Assembly (NCBI GenBank): GCA_019359695.1
Contig: JAHHGV010000036.1
Span: 1 to 64,000 of the forward strand
DNA from: Brasilonema angustatum HA4187-MV1
GTDB lineage: Bacteria > Cyanobacteriota > Cyanobacteriia > Cyanobacteriales > Nostocaceae
Reading direction: 5' to 3'
DNA length: 64,000 nt
Part shown: piece by piece, positions 47,663 to 59,607 of the stretch
Numbering within the stretch: the first letter of the stretch is position 1
Layout: each line of letters starts with the position of its first letter
Notes under the pieces: generated by a model
Seen by the model: the letters and a program-made list of their open reading frames with translations, nothing else
Told to the model about the DNA's origin: nothing
The model's database searches: none
Position numbers and translations under genes: made by a program

Positions 47663-47908
47663 AAGTTTTAACTCCGTGAAAAAAAAGGTCATTCCGTGCA
47701 AATGCTCTTTCTAGTTTTAATAGGTGTTAGTAAAATTTACTTATGCACTGTAATGAAAATTTAGATATTTCTACTAGGAACTGGATGACTTAAAATTCAA
47801 CACGACTGAATGTCACAGTAATTTCAGGCGGAAGCCCACGAGTCTGTGGAAAACGGTTAGCCAGATAGTCAACAAGGACAAAAAGCAAACCCGAACTTCC
47901 GCCAAAAT

Positions 47909-47929
47909 CCCACCCCTTCAAGGGGTGGG
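47909..47929. repeat. CCCACCCCTT hairpin
   Basis: A 10-bp perfect stem with a one-base loop right after the SirB1-type gene. It could terminate that gene. The sequence also resembles subterminal hairpins of IS200/IS605 elements, so it may be an element remnant. Confidence 0.55.
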
Positions 47930-47935
47930 TATGGC

Positions 47936-48760
47936 TTAAGACATCCTTTTAAGCAAACTTAGTATCTGTCGAATTGTAACAGCATCTTGGGCTTGGGGAG
48001 CTTTTATCAGATAAGTTTCCAAGTCGTTAGCAGCTTGAGCAAATAGACGGAGTTCATAACACAAAAGACCGCGATCGCGCAATTCTAATGCTGCACCAGG
48101 AAAAAGTAGTAAAATCCGTTCAACGGCTGCTAAAGCTTTTTCCAACTCCTGCTGATTCAGGTAAATATATTTCAAATTCGCCAATATCCGTGCTAAAAAC
48201 TGCTTCTTACTCACTGTTGCCAAAAATTCTGGTTGCAGCGGCACGGGTTGTTGATAAACTTGATTCAGGCGTTCTTGACAATCTTGTGGAAACATGACTT
48301 CCCCAAAATTGAACGCATCAATGAAAATCTCCGTATCTGGAATATCAGGACGAATCAGAAAATGTCCTGGCATTCCTACTCCTACTGTAGGAAAGTCTAT
48401 TCTTCGGGAAACCTCCATATAAACAAGTGCTAAGGTAATAGGAATTCCCAACCGACGATCAATGACATTATTTAAAAAGCTGTTGCGAGGGTCATAGTAA
48501 TCTTTTTGATTTCCAGCAAATCCCAGATCATCATAGAGATACTGATTGATACTTTGAATAACTCGCAGGGGATATCTCTGGGATGGTAGGCGTTCTTCTA
48601 GCTCCACAGCCATTGTATCAAAGGCGTTAAGATATTCCTCTGGATCGATGTTGGGATATTCTTCCTGTGCAATATATAAAGCTGCCTTTGCTAAGTCAAT
48701 ATGCTCATCAGGCTGCTGGATTTGTTGCTCAAAATATTGCCGCGCTGACGAGAAGTTCAT
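47936..48760 (-). CDS. SirB1/transglutaminase-like family protein with TPR
   Basis: A 274-residue protein of the SirB1 family. The transglutaminase-like core is at about residues 60-160 (YYDPRNSFLNNVIDRRLGIP, ALVYMEV, GMPGHFL) and TPR-like helices at 190-270. The family is widespread in cyanobacteria but its reaction is not established. The ATG at 48760 is the natural start of the family (MNFSSARQYFEQQ). It stands alone on the minus strand. Confidence 0.88.
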   Translation of the reverse strand: MNFSSARQYFEQQIQQPDEHIDLAKAALYIAQEEYPNIDPEEYLNAFDTMAVELEERLPSQRYPLRVIQSINQYLYDDLGFAGNQKDYYDPRNSFLNNVIDRRLGIPITLALVYMEVSRRIDFPTVGVGMPGHFLIRPDIPDTEIFIDAFNFGEVMFPQDCQERLNQVYQQPVPLQPEFLATVSKKQFLARILANLKYIYLNQQELEKALAAVERILLLFPGAALELRDRGLLCYELRLFAQAANDLETYLIKAPQAQDAVTIRQILSLLKRMS

Positions 48761-49370
48761 AAGCAGATGTTCTTGAATATAGGTTCAAAAAAAACACGAA
48801 AACGCGTATAAAGCTTTTTTCTAGTTCTATATTAAACTTGCTATTGCGATTTAAAAAATGGAAATTCAAAATTCAGCCGACAGTCAAGTCAAAAGTGGAA
48901 CTGACAGTAGCTCTAGCACATTACCGCTAGATTTTCCTCTATCTTTTTCATCACTTTTTACAGAAAAGTTAAATTCTTCAGATCTTAATCTGGTTTGAAT
49001 ACTATCTAAAAAGTATAAAGAAGTTGCTTGTTTGTGGTAGCTCATGTTAATGATATAGAAATCCGGTTTGATTTAGTGAATCACAAAGTAGAGACGCTTA
49101 ACAGGGAACAGGCAACAGAGAAGAAGCAATAAAAGTGTACCTAGCTTCGTCAAAAATAAAATACGAGTCCTATACAGAGCTTAATGTACGTAACCAATTA
49201 TGTTGGGTGATCTGCTATCGGTTATAAGTAAAAACAATCGTTCACAAAATTAAACTTTTAATACGGTTAATTTGATCAAAATAAAACATAGATGTACATA
49301 AATAAACTAATGTATCTATGTTCATCTGTGGTTATAAAATACCCAACAGCCTTCTTAAAGGAGCCAGAAC
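48761..49370. other. intergenic region with a dispersed repeat
   Basis: No gene in about 610 bases. The block 49098-49156 is an inverted relative of 14991-15036 (AGTGTACCTAGCTTCGTC and neighbouring GGGAACAGG units). The promoter of the oxidoreductase operon should lie in the right part, but no box is convincing. Confidence 0.6.
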
Positions 49371-49964
49371 ATGGAGAACACGAACACAACTACGTCAAAA
49401 CGCGTCTCAATACTCGACCAAATACCACAGTCAAATGCGCCCTCTCCCTCTTCTGTAGCTTATACTAATACCATCCCAGTAACATTACATATCAACGGTA
49501 CAGAATACAATTTGCAGATTGACCCACGTGTCACTCTACTGGATGTCCTACGAGAATATATTGGGCTAACAGGTACGAAAAAGGGCTGTGACCACGGGCA
49601 GTGCGGTGCATGTACTGTACTTATTGACGGATATCGTATCAATTCATGTCTGACGCTTGCTGTCTCATATGACGGTGAGCAAATCACGACTATCGAGGGT
49701 TTAGCCGAGGGTGAAGATTTGCACCCAGTACAAGAAGCATTTCTCCACCACGATGCTTTTCAGTGCGGTTACTGCACTCCAGGGCAGATTATGTCTGCTG
49801 TGGGACTGCTCTTAGAAGGACACGCGAAAACTGACACTGACATTCGCGAACAAATGAGCGGCAATATTTGCCGATGTGGCGCTTATGCAAATATTTTTGC
49901 AGCCGTTCGTGAATTGTGCGATGGCGAGGACAATTCTAAGGCAAACGCCTCAGCAAATCAGTGA
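49371..49964 (+). CDS. paoA: aldehyde oxidoreductase 2Fe-2S subunit (PaoA-type)
   Basis: A 197-residue iron-sulfur subunit of a xanthine-oxidase-family enzyme. The plant-type 2Fe-2S cluster is in CDHGQCGACTV and a downstream Cys, and the second cluster in CGYCTPG and CRCG. It passes electrons from the molybdenum site to FAD. The 35-residue N-terminal extension lacks the twin-Arg signal of E. coli PaoA, so the complex may stay in the cytoplasm. AAGGAG lies about eleven bases before the ATG. Confidence 0.9.
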   Translation: MENTNTTTSKRVSILDQIPQSNAPSPSSVAYTNTIPVTLHINGTEYNLQIDPRVTLLDVLREYIGLTGTKKGCDHGQCGACTVLIDGYRINSCLTLAVSYDGEQITTIEGLAEGEDLHPVQEAFLHHDAFQCGYCTPGQIMSAVGLLLEGHAKTDTDIREQMSGNICRCGAYANIFAAVRELCDGEDNSKANASANQ

Positions 49965-50040
49965 ACAGTGAACAGTGAACAGTAAACAGTGAACAGTGAA
50001 AACTAGTAGCTGATAACTGATAACTGGTAACTGATAACTG
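49961..50040. repeat. heptanucleotide arrays GTGAACA and CTGATAA
   Basis: Six GTGAACA-type units begin at the stop codon of the 2Fe-2S gene and are followed by four CTGATAA-type units (50010-50037). They fill most of the 105-base gap inside the oxidoreductase operon. Confidence 0.92.
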
Positions 50041-50069
50041 TTTGAGGCAAAACAACGGAGGCAAAACGG

Positions 50070-51068
50070 ATGAATCCATTTACTTATGTACGCGCCGCTA
50101 ACTCGGACGACGCGATCGCAACACTTACTCGCGAGCCACAAGCAATGTTCATTGCAGGTGGTACTAACATACTTGATTTGATGAAGGAAGGTGTGCATAC
50201 ACCAAGTCAACTTGTAGATATTCGCAAATTACCATCTACAGAAATTCTCACTAAAGATAACGGTGGTATCAGAATTGGAGCGACATTGCGCAACAGCGAT
50301 GTTGCATACAATTCGTTAGTTCAGGAGCGCTATCCTGTGCTGTCAGAAGCCATTCTTGCGGGAGCCAGCGCCCAACTACGGAACATGGCAACAGTTGGCG
50401 GGAATTTAATGCAGCGAACACGCTGCTCTTACTTTCATGACACAGCCTTTCGGTGCAACAAACGTCAGCCGGGTTCAGGCTGCGCCGCATTAGAAGGTTT
50501 CAACCGGATGCATGCAGTCTTAGGCACCAGCGAACAGTGTATCGCCGCACATCCCAGTGATATGTGTGTTGCGCTAGTTGCGCTGGATGCAGTTGTGCAA
50601 ACACAAGGACCAAGAGGCGAGCGGAGTATTCCCATCACCGACTTTCACCTGTTACCTGATCAGACACCGCATTTAGAAACGGTACTCGAACACGGTGAGA
50701 TAATTACAGCAGTTGATTTGCCAGAAATGCCATTTGCTTGGCGATCGCATTACCTAAAAATACGAGACAGAGCGTCTTACGCCTTTGCGCTCGTATCTGC
50801 AGCCGTAGTCCTCGAAATAGATGAGGAAGTGATTCGCAATGCGCGTATTGCTCTTGGTGGTGTCGGAACAAAGCCGTGGCGTTCATTAGAAGCAGAGCAA
50901 GTGTTAGTTGGTGCACCAGCTACACAAGAGACTTTCACAGCAGCTGCTGATGCAGCGATGCGTGAAGCTAGACCATATCGACACAATCAATTCAAAATTG
51001 AGTTAGCAAAACGAACTTTGGAAGAAGCACTCAAGACCGTAGCAGCAATCTCAGGAGGTCAAGCATGA
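50070..51068 (+). CDS. paoB: aldehyde oxidoreductase FAD subunit (PaoB-type)
   Basis: A 332-residue FAD-binding subunit. FAD contacts are in FIAGGTNILDLM near residue 30 and TVGGNLMQRTRC near 110. Four Cys residues (RC, RCNK, GSGC) around residues 118-140 match the extra 4Fe-4S cluster known from PaoB and 4-hydroxybenzoyl-CoA reductase-like enzymes. The stop overlaps the start of the large subunit as ATGA. Confidence 0.9.
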   Translation: MNPFTYVRAANSDDAIATLTREPQAMFIAGGTNILDLMKEGVHTPSQLVDIRKLPSTEILTKDNGGIRIGATLRNSDVAYNSLVQERYPVLSEAILAGASAQLRNMATVGGNLMQRTRCSYFHDTAFRCNKRQPGSGCAALEGFNRMHAVLGTSEQCIAAHPSDMCVALVALDAVVQTQGPRGERSIPITDFHLLPDQTPHLETVLEHGEIITAVDLPEMPFAWRSHYLKIRDRASYAFALVSAAVVLEIDEEVIRNARIALGGVGTKPWRSLEAEQVLVGAPATQETFTAAADAAMREARPYRHNQFKIELAKRTLEEALKTVAAISGGQA

Positions 51069-53374
51069 GTACAGGTATCATTTCCCCCCCAAAACAAAGA
51101 GAGCCGATTGTCGGTAAACCAATTGACCGTGTTGATGGACGACTCAAAGTTATGGGTGCGGCTCGCTATGCAGCCGAGATTCCGCAAGATAACATCGCTC
51201 ATGCTGTTCTCATCCAGAGTACTATTGCCAAAGGTCGGATAATAGACATTGATACTTCTGAGGCAGAGAAAGCACCAGGTGTGCTTGCGGTGATCACCCA
51301 CCTCAACGCGCCAAAACTCTACTCAGGAAAAGATCCAAGTATCGGCGGCACCTCAGGTGAGAATTTAGTCCCACTGCAATCAAACGAAGTGTTTTATGAT
51401 GGGCAACATATCGGTCTAGTTGTCGCCGAAACGTTAGAACAGGCTAAATACGCCGCATCGCTCGTCCGTATCACTTATGAGGAACAAAAGCCAAGCATTG
51501 AAATAGAATCAGAATCACCGAAGGCATATCAACCAAAACAGTTCTTTGGTTCAGAACTGCAAGTACAACGGGGCGATGTTGCCAAAGCCTTTGCCGCAGC
51601 CGAGGTAAAGATTGAACAGACTTATACAACGCCAATTGAACACCACAACCCAATGGAGTCATCGGCTTCCATTGCCGTGTGGAATGATGAGCAACTGACA
51701 GTCTACGATGCGACGCAGGGGGTGATTGGTACGCGCAATTTTGTCGCCTACGCGCTTGGCATACCAGCAGAAAATGTTCGTATCATCTCGCACTATGTGG
51801 GTGGTGGATTTGGTTGCAAAGGTTTTACATGGTGGCACACTATCTTGGCAGCAGTCGCCGCGCGTGTAGTAGGTCGTCCAGTCAAACTTATGGTCACGCG
51901 TCAGCAGATGTTTACTTCTTGCGGTCATCGTCCACCTACGATTCAACAGCTTACACTAGGGGCGACAAAAGACGCCAAGCTCACTGCCATTAGACACGTG
52001 ACAACATTGCAAACTTCCGAAGTTGATGAATTTATTGAGCCGTGCGGGTTGACAACGCGGATGCTTTATGCATGTCAAAATTTAGAAGTAGCGCATCATT
52101 TAGTTCGAGTCAACACTGGCACCCCAACATTCATGCGGGCACCTGGAGAAGCATCAGGCATGTTCGCGTTAGAATCGGCGCTAGATGAGTTAGCCTATGA
52201 GTTAGAAATCGATCCTGTAGAACTCCGCATTATTAACCATGCCGATGTGCATCCGCACACAGGTAAGCCGTGGTCAAGCAAATATCTCAAGGAATGTTAC
52301 CAACTGGGTGCAGAAAGATTTGGCTGGTCACACCGTAACCCCACACCACTTTCTATGCGCGACTCTGACTATCTTATTGGTTGGGGAATGGCGACTGCAA
52401 CCTATCCGGGGCTGCGTTCTCCAGCGTCAGCAAAAGCGCAACTTTTCGCCGATGGACGCGTTATCGTATCGAGTGCAACACATGATCTTGGTACAGGTAC
52501 TTACACTGTCATGACGCAAATCGCCGCTGATGTGCTTGGGCTACCTGTCGAACGAATTGAATTTAAGCTGGGTGAATCATCCATGCCCAAAGCACCTCTG
52601 GCTGGTGGTTCGCAATCAGCCGCAAGCGTTTCACCCGCTGTGCAAGGAGCAGCACAAGAATTACGTAGTCGGGTGATTCGCCTTGCGATTGATGACGAGT
52701 CGTCACCCCTGTATGGAGTCGCCCAAGAGGCAATTTCAACCGAGAACGGACGTGTTTTCCTCAACAACGAGCCATCAAGAGGTGAAACTTACGCAGAACT
52801 TTTGCAGCGTAATAATTTGCCCATAGTAGAAGTTGAAGCGATCGCAAACACTGCTGCCTCGGAGTCACAACAAGGAACAGACAACAAAGTCGTGAGAATC
52901 TGCGTTGGTAAAGATGAAAACTCCGACATGCAACAGTATGCATTTCAATCTTTTGGTGCACACTTCGCTGAGGTGCGCGTTCATCCACGTTTGGGACAGG
53001 TACGTGTAACGCGCTTCGTGAGCGCTATTGATGTTGGACGCATCCTCAACCACAAGACCGCACGCAGCCAAATTCTAGGCGGTATCACTTTTGGGTTAGG
53101 CATGGCATTAATGGAAGAGACAGTACTCGACCAACAAAGCGGTCGTTTCGTTGTGCGTAACTTGGCAGATTACCACGTTCCTGTGCAAGCAGATGTCTCT
53201 GACATTGACGTGCTATTCATTGATAAACCCGACCCACACATTAGTAAGATGGGCGTGCGCGGTGTTGGCGAAATCGGGATTACTGGTGTTGCAGCAGCAG
53301 TTGCTAATGCTATCTATCATGCAACAGGAAAGCGCATTCGCGAGTTGCCAATAACTCCTGACAAGCTGCTGTAA
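51065..53374 (+). CDS. paoC: aldehyde oxidoreductase molybdenum subunit (PaoC-type)
   Basis: A 769-residue molybdopterin-cofactor subunit that oxidises aldehydes or related substrates. Typical segments are YVGGGFGCKGF, MRAPGEASGMFALE, GGSQSAASVSPAVQ and the catalytic Glu in GVRGVGEIGITG near residue 730. Length and gene order match E. coli PaoABC (YagTSR). No PaoD/XdhC-like maturation chaperone follows in this window. The physiological substrate is unknown; detoxification of aromatic aldehydes is the family's usual role. Confidence 0.9.
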   Translation: MSTGIISPPKQREPIVGKPIDRVDGRLKVMGAARYAAEIPQDNIAHAVLIQSTIAKGRIIDIDTSEAEKAPGVLAVITHLNAPKLYSGKDPSIGGTSGENLVPLQSNEVFYDGQHIGLVVAETLEQAKYAASLVRITYEEQKPSIEIESESPKAYQPKQFFGSELQVQRGDVAKAFAAAEVKIEQTYTTPIEHHNPMESSASIAVWNDEQLTVYDATQGVIGTRNFVAYALGIPAENVRIISHYVGGGFGCKGFTWWHTILAAVAARVVGRPVKLMVTRQQMFTSCGHRPPTIQQLTLGATKDAKLTAIRHVTTLQTSEVDEFIEPCGLTTRMLYACQNLEVAHHLVRVNTGTPTFMRAPGEASGMFALESALDELAYELEIDPVELRIINHADVHPHTGKPWSSKYLKECYQLGAERFGWSHRNPTPLSMRDSDYLIGWGMATATYPGLRSPASAKAQLFADGRVIVSSATHDLGTGTYTVMTQIAADVLGLPVERIEFKLGESSMPKAPLAGGSQSAASVSPAVQGAAQELRSRVIRLAIDDESSPLYGVAQEAISTENGRVFLNNEPSRGETYAELLQRNNLPIVEVEAIANTAASESQQGTDNKVVRICVGKDENSDMQQYAFQSFGAHFAEVRVHPRLGQVRVTRFVSAIDVGRILNHKTARSQILGGITFGLGMALMEETVLDQQSGRFVVRNLADYHVPVQADVSDIDVLFIDKPDPHISKMGVRGVGEIGITGVAAAVANAIYHATGKRIRELPITPDKLL

Positions 53375-53587
53375 AGGCAATACGGTAGTCCCTGCCCCAT
53401 ATTGAGATTAGAAAAATCACCTAAACAAAATCTCTAGCTCTTACCAGAAAATTAACAGGAGCGTGAAAGCCCCTATCTTTCAAGAAGGGGATGAAACGCG
53501 ACACGGCACTTTTTAAAGTGCCGGAATCTTTTCCGAAATTGATATTAAGAACATTGTAGAATAATGAGATACAAGGAGGTGATTCAA

Positions 53588-54901
53588 TTGCCAAAAGATT
53601 ATGGTTGTCAGCAAGTATTATTAAATCGTTCGTTGCTCGTTCATCCACTTCTTGAATATCTTTGTACTCAATCGGCGAAGTTAACTAATTGTGGAATATA
53701 TTACGGTCGTCAAGTCTGGTTTAAGCAACGCAAGTATTTAGGCAAGTATGACTTAGAGAAGGAATACAAAACTAATCGTCATTACCAGTCTTTGCACTCA
53801 CAATGCGCTCAGCAAGTTTTGCGAACCGTTGCCGAAAGCTTTAAATCTTTCTACGAGTTGGAGAAGAAAGCGCGTAAGGGAGAACTTGACCAACGTCCGA
53901 AGCTTCCCAGTTATCGAAAAAATGGGTTAGCATCCTGTACCTACCCAAAACAAGCTTTAAAGTTGGTAGGAAGCGAAATACGAATTCCTCTAGGACAGAC
54001 CGTTAAAGCGTGGTTTGGCATAAATTATTTCACTATCCCTGCTCCGTCTAATCTTAATTTTGTGTCAATCAAAGAGTTGCGCATTATTCCACGTAACCGC
54101 GAATTCTATGCTGAGTTTGTGTATGAGCAACAACCAGATTCGCGACCACGATTGAATGAGAAATGGGCTTTGGGGATAGATCCAGGAGTGACGAACTGGC
54201 TAACGTGCGTTGATAGTTCATCTGATGGAAATAGTTTCATCGTTGACGGTCGTCACGTCAAGTCAATTAATCAGTGGTACAACAAACAAGTTGCTCGTTT
54301 GAAAGAAGGAAAACCACAAGGATTTTGGTCAAATAAACTTTCCGCAATCACCGAAAAACGTAATCGACAAATGCGCGATGCAATAAACAAGGCCACAAGA
54401 ATAGTCATTGATTATTGTTTGCAGATGAAGTTAGGAAATGTTGTGTTTGGCTGGAATCAGGGTCAACGCCAAGAATCAAATATGGGGCGAAAAAACAATC
54501 AAACTTTTGTCCAAATTCCGACATACAGACTTAAGGAGCGAATTAGGCAGCTATGCGAAAGACATGGTATCAACTTTGTTGAGACAGAAGAATCATACAC
54601 ATCCAAAGCATCGTTCTTAAATTTTGACTTTCTACCGACCTTTGGTGAAAAACCCGAAACGTGGAAGCCGAGTGGACGACGTACAAAACGCGGATTGTAC
54701 AAATCAATGTGGTACGGAACAATCAACGCAGATTGTAATGGAGCAGCTAACATACTACGAAAAGTAGCCGCAACACTGAGTTTAGAACTTGGTCGAGTGG
54801 GTAGGGGCGCTTTGACACGTCCCACTCGGATTAAAATCTGGGTGACAGCTAAACTAAAACGAAGTGGCATGGATTCATCCTGCCACGTAGTATCCATTTA
54901 G
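53588..54901 (+). CDS. tnpB: TnpB-like RNA-guided nuclease family protein, zinc-ribbon-less subtype
   Basis: About 437 residues with N-terminal NCGIYY and a RuvC-like core. RuvC-I Asp is in GIDPGVTNW (codon 54179) and RuvC-III Asp in NADCNGAANIL (codon 54731). Where RuvC-II Glu is expected the sequence reads VVFGWNQG, with Gly (codon 54449). A conserved-looking ETEESYTSKASF follows. The CxxC zinc ribbon normal between RuvC-II and III is absent. AAGGAGG favours the TTG start at 53588 over the ATG at 53564. Whether it cuts DNA is uncertain. Confidence 0.85.
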   Translation: MPKDYGCQQVLLNRSLLVHPLLEYLCTQSAKLTNCGIYYGRQVWFKQRKYLGKYDLEKEYKTNRHYQSLHSQCAQQVLRTVAESFKSFYELEKKARKGELDQRPKLPSYRKNGLASCTYPKQALKLVGSEIRIPLGQTVKAWFGINYFTIPAPSNLNFVSIKELRIIPRNREFYAEFVYEQQPDSRPRLNEKWALGIDPGVTNWLTCVDSSSDGNSFIVDGRHVKSINQWYNKQVARLKEGKPQGFWSNKLSAITEKRNRQMRDAINKATRIVIDYCLQMKLGNVVFGWNQGQRQESNMGRKNNQTFVQIPTYRLKERIRQLCERHGINFVETEESYTSKASFLNFDFLPTFGEKPETWKPSGRRTKRGLYKSMWYGTINADCNGAANILRKVAATLSLELGRVGRGALTRPTRIKIWVTAKLKRSGMDSSCHVVSI

Positions 54902-56643
<1,742 letters not shown>

Positions 56644-56720
56644 TATTCAGTGAACAGTCATCAGTAAACAGTTATCAAAATAAGTACGATAACTGTTTAT
56701 TGATACTTGATGACCAGTAA

Positions 56721-56760
56721 CCCTATGGCTAACGCCACGCCTTACGGTGAGTCCAGCGCT
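56721..56760 (+). repeat. 40-bp interspersed repeat
   Basis: This block is identical to 59918-59957, with a related inverted version near 30570-30600. It lies between atpD and atpC. Confidence 0.9.
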
Positions 56761-56766
56761 GGCTCA

Positions 56767-56797
56767 CTGATAACTGATAACTGATAACTGATAACTG
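56767..56797. repeat. heptanucleotide array CTGATAA
   Basis: Four full units and a partial one, ending four bases before the atpC start codon, so the array occupies the ribosome binding region. Confidence 0.92.
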
Positions 56798-56801
56798 AAA
56801 T

Positions 56802-57215
56802 ATGACATTGACTGTTCGTGTAATTTCCCCAGATAAAACTGTGTGGGATGCCCCAGCTGAAGAAGTCATTTTGCCCAGCACTACTGGTCAACTTGGTATC
56901 CTCAGCGGACACGCACCGCTGTTAACAGCCTTAGATACAGGCGTTATGCGAGTACGTGCCAATAAAAATCAGCCTTGGACGGCGATCGCCCTGTTAGGTG
57001 GCTTTGCCGAAGTTGAAAAAGATGAAGTCACAATTCTGGTAAACAGTGCTGAGCGGGGTGACGCAATTAACATTGAGGAAGCCCGTGCTGCTTTCAATGA
57101 AGCAGAAACCCGTTTGAATCAAGTACAAGCAGGAGAGCGCCAAAGCCAAATCCAAGCAAACCAAGCATACAAACGTGCCCGTGCTCGTTTTCAAGCTGCA
57201 GGTGGTACAGTCTAG
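56802..57215 (+). CDS. atpC: ATP synthase F1 epsilon subunit
   Basis: A 137-residue epsilon subunit (atpE in plant-style naming). It has an N-terminal beta-sandwich ([39 protein letters not shown]) and a helical hairpin at the C-terminus. It couples rotation and inhibits the enzyme. The gap to atpD holds a 40-bp repeat and a heptamer array directly before the ATG, and there is no ribosome binding site, which is unusual for so basic a gene. Confidence 0.98.
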   Translation: MTLTVRVISPDKTVWDAPAEEVILPSTTGQLGILSGHAPLLTALDTGVMRVRANKNQPWTAIALLGGFAEVEKDEVTILVNSAERGDAINIEEARAAFNEAETRLNQVQAGERQSQIQANQAYKRARARFQAAGGTV

Positions 57216-57491
57216 CTGCTTGTAGGTAGGGTTGACCTATCTACAAATTGTTCTCTGACAGAAGTTTGCATTAAGTCTGAAGAAACATGAGGTTATAAGA
57301 GGCTTAGCTTGCTTTTACCATACTTTAGGCGTGGCTGCAGACTCCTGTCTGAGGGCAAATACTACCAAGGAAGTGCATTATTTGCTTTTGCCAGTTCTGT
57401 AGCGCGTTCAAGGGACGCCTTATCAGCGACTCCTAAAGGAAAGCTCCGCTAAAGTCAAAGCAGTAAGCAATCCGGGAAGTCTCAATAGCTT
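57216..57491. other. gap between atpC and recF
   Basis: 276 bases with no gene and no clear terminator. A short GC-rich stretch at about 57330-57420 resembles interspersed repeats. Confidence 0.5.
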
Positions 57492-58685
57492 ATGTACCTG
57501 AAAACTCTTCATCTGGGACAATTTCGCAACTATAAACAGCAGCAAGTTGAGTTTAGTGCTCCCAAAACAATTTTGGTAGGCAACAATGCTCAGGGTAAGT
57601 CCAATTTGCTGGAAGCGGTGGAATTGCTGGCGACATTGCGATCGCACAGAATGGCACGCGATCGCGATTTAATTCAAGATGGAGAAACCATAGCCATGCT
57701 TGTTGCCACTTTAGAGCGACAAACTGGCATCAGTGACCTTGCTCTCACCTTCCGTCGAAATGGTCGTCGTAGCGTTGCTTTAAATGGTGAGACGCTGCGG
57801 CGTCAAATGGATTTTCTTGGTGTTCTGAATGCGGTACAGTTCTCTAGTTTGGATTTAGATCTTATTCGCGGCGGTCCTGAAGGTCGCCGCAATTGGTTGG
57901 ATACTCTGTTAATCCAACTCGAACCTGTCTATGCTCATATTCTACAGCAATATAACCAGGTTTTGCGACAGCGTAATGCCTTCTTGAAAAGCACTTTGCA
58001 ACACCAGTCGCCATCGTTACGGGAAGGGGCTGGGCGTCCACAAGAAAAATCACTGCATCAGGTAAGCTCAAAAGCCCAAACTCCAGAGCATTCTGAGTTA
58101 GATATTTGGAATGCACAGTTGGCTACTACAGGAACACGGGTGATTCGACGACGCGATCGCGCCATACAGCGACTAGCCCCTATTGCTAGCGCTTGGCACG
58201 CTAGTATCAGTGGTGGTACAGAAATTCTAGAACTTAAGTACTCACCCAATGTCTCATTAGACCAGAACAATCCAGAACAAATACAGCAAGCTTTTTTAGA
58301 AAAAATAGAGCAGCGTGCTGTTGCAGAACTGCATCAAGGCACAACCGTTGTTGGTCCTCATCGTGACGAAATAGAATTGACAATTAATCAAACACCATGC
58401 CGTCAATACGGTTCTCAAGGTCAACAACGAACTTTGGTACTAGCCTTAAAACTAGCAGAATTACAACTTATAGAACAAGTGGTTGGGGAACCACCTCTGC
58501 TACTACTTGATGATGTCTTAGCAGAACTTGATCCATCTCGACAGAATCAGCTACTCGATGCTATTCAAGATCGTTTTCAAACCCTGATCACCACAACTCA
58601 TTTGGGTTCTTTTGATTCGCAGTGGCTAAAGTCCTCGCAAATTCTTTCTGTGGATTCTGGTAAGATATCGCAAGCAAATAGGTAA
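57492..58685 (+). CDS. recF: DNA replication and repair protein RecF
   Basis: A 397-residue SMC-like ATPase that loads RecA at single-strand gaps with RecO and RecR. Walker [10 protein letters not shown] lies near residue 32, the signature GSQGQQRTL near 305, and Walker [13 protein letters not shown] near 335. A low-complexity insert (about residues 170-195, [16 protein letters not shown]) is of the type produced by repeat insertion in these genomes. ATG at 57492 is the usual start ([14 protein letters not shown]). Confidence 0.97.
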   Translation: MYLKTLHLGQFRNYKQQQVEFSAPKTILVGNNAQGKSNLLEAVELLATLRSHRMARDRDLIQDGETIAMLVATLERQTGISDLALTFRRNGRRSVALNGETLRRQMDFLGVLNAVQFSSLDLDLIRGGPEGRRNWLDTLLIQLEPVYAHILQQYNQVLRQRNAFLKSTLQHQSPSLREGAGRPQEKSLHQVSSKAQTPEHSELDIWNAQLATTGTRVIRRRDRAIQRLAPIASAWHASISGGTEILELKYSPNVSLDQNNPEQIQQAFLEKIEQRAVAELHQGTTVVGPHRDEIELTINQTPCRQYGSQGQQRTLVLALKLAELQLIEQVVGEPPLLLLDDVLAELDPSRQNQLLDAIQDRFQTLITTTHLGSFDSQWLKSSQILSVDSGKISQANR

Positions 58686-58699
58686 GTCTGCCCGTCATT

Positions 58700-59051
58700 A
58701 GTCAACCGTCTCCCAATTCGCCTGTTGCCCTTCGGGGAGAACCTATGCCCTGCGGGCACGCTGCGAAGAGCGGTTCCGCTAGCCCCTAAAAGGGGCGCTG
58801 CGCAAACGCTTTAGACCTCTGGGCGTGCGCTTTGCGCTAACGCCAGTCCCCCAATCTCCTGCAAAGACGCTACGCGCTCCGTGACGGAGACCGCCCTATG
58901 CCCTGCGGGCACGCTTCGCTAACGGGTTCGCCACTTTGCCAATCTCCTGCACCAGACGCTAGCCCCTAAGGGGGCCGGAGCTAACGCGCTCCGTGACGGG
59001 AACCGCCAAGACGGCAAGTGGACTCACCAAGACGGGGGCTGGTCTCACCTA
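58700..59051. repeat. cluster of GC-rich interspersed repeats
   Basis: A mosaic of palindromic units (GCCCTGCGGGC, TTCGCTAACG, GACGCTAGCCCCTAAGGGG). Its last 59 bases (58993-59051) are identical to 63764-63822. No gene. Confidence 0.9.
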
Positions 59052-59076
59052 TTCCCTGTTCCTTTTTTTTATCATC

Positions 59077-59607
59077 TCAGCGTTCAAATCGCTTAAAAAC
59101 ATTTAAAACTAATAAAGACAACAAAGCCGCAATTAATCCCAACTGCCACAAACCACATCCAGCAGCAATTCCCAAAGCAGCGCAAACCCAAATAGCTGCT
59201 GCTGAGGTGAGTCCCTTAATTTCAGTTCGCCCTGATTCTTGGGAAGATGGACGTACAATTTCTCCTGCACCAAGGAATCCTACACCAGCAGCAATACCCT
59301 GAATGACTCGCGAAACAGCATCCCCATTTGGTTTATCTGCACTTATTACCAAAGATACGAGAGTGAACAGGGCTGCACCAAAACTCACCAGCATATGAGT
59401 TCGCAAACCACCTGGTTTGTGTCTAATTTGCCGTTCTATACCAATTATCCCCCCAACGAGTAAAGCAAGGCACAACCTAAAGGTGATGTGTAACCAATCA
59501 TTAGCCGGAAGATAGTAGATACTAGGCAATGGAAAATCCTTGTCAATTCTTGATGGAGATGAATATACAATTACTCGTGTACTTAATGGTAATATTTTAA
59601 TAGGCAC
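59077..59607 (-). CDS. MgtC/SapB family membrane protein
   Basis: A 176-residue MgtC-family inner-membrane protein with four hydrophobic helices. The family signature is clear in LLVGGIIGIERQ, KPGGLRTHMLVS and GVGFLGAGEI. Members affect Mg2+ homeostasis and F1Fo-ATPase or virulence in other bacteria; the cyanobacterial role is not known. The start is uncertain: the frame opens with GTG at 59607, giving a longer N-terminus than usual, and no ATG lies before the first helix. Confidence 0.88.
   Translation of the reverse strand: MPIKILPLSTRVIVYSSPSRIDKDFPLPSIYYLPANDWLHITFRLCLALLVGGIIGIERQIRHKPGGLRTHMLVSFGAALFTLVSLVISADKPNGDAVSRVIQGIAAGVGFLGAGEIVRPSSQESGRTEIKGLTSAAAIWVCAALGIAAGCGLWQLGLIAALLSLLVLNVFKRFER

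Noticed and set aside
47820-47935. Possible IS200/IS605 solo end near the CCCACCCCTT hairpin
   Set aside because: Only the hairpin resembles an element end; no transposase trace or paired end is visible.
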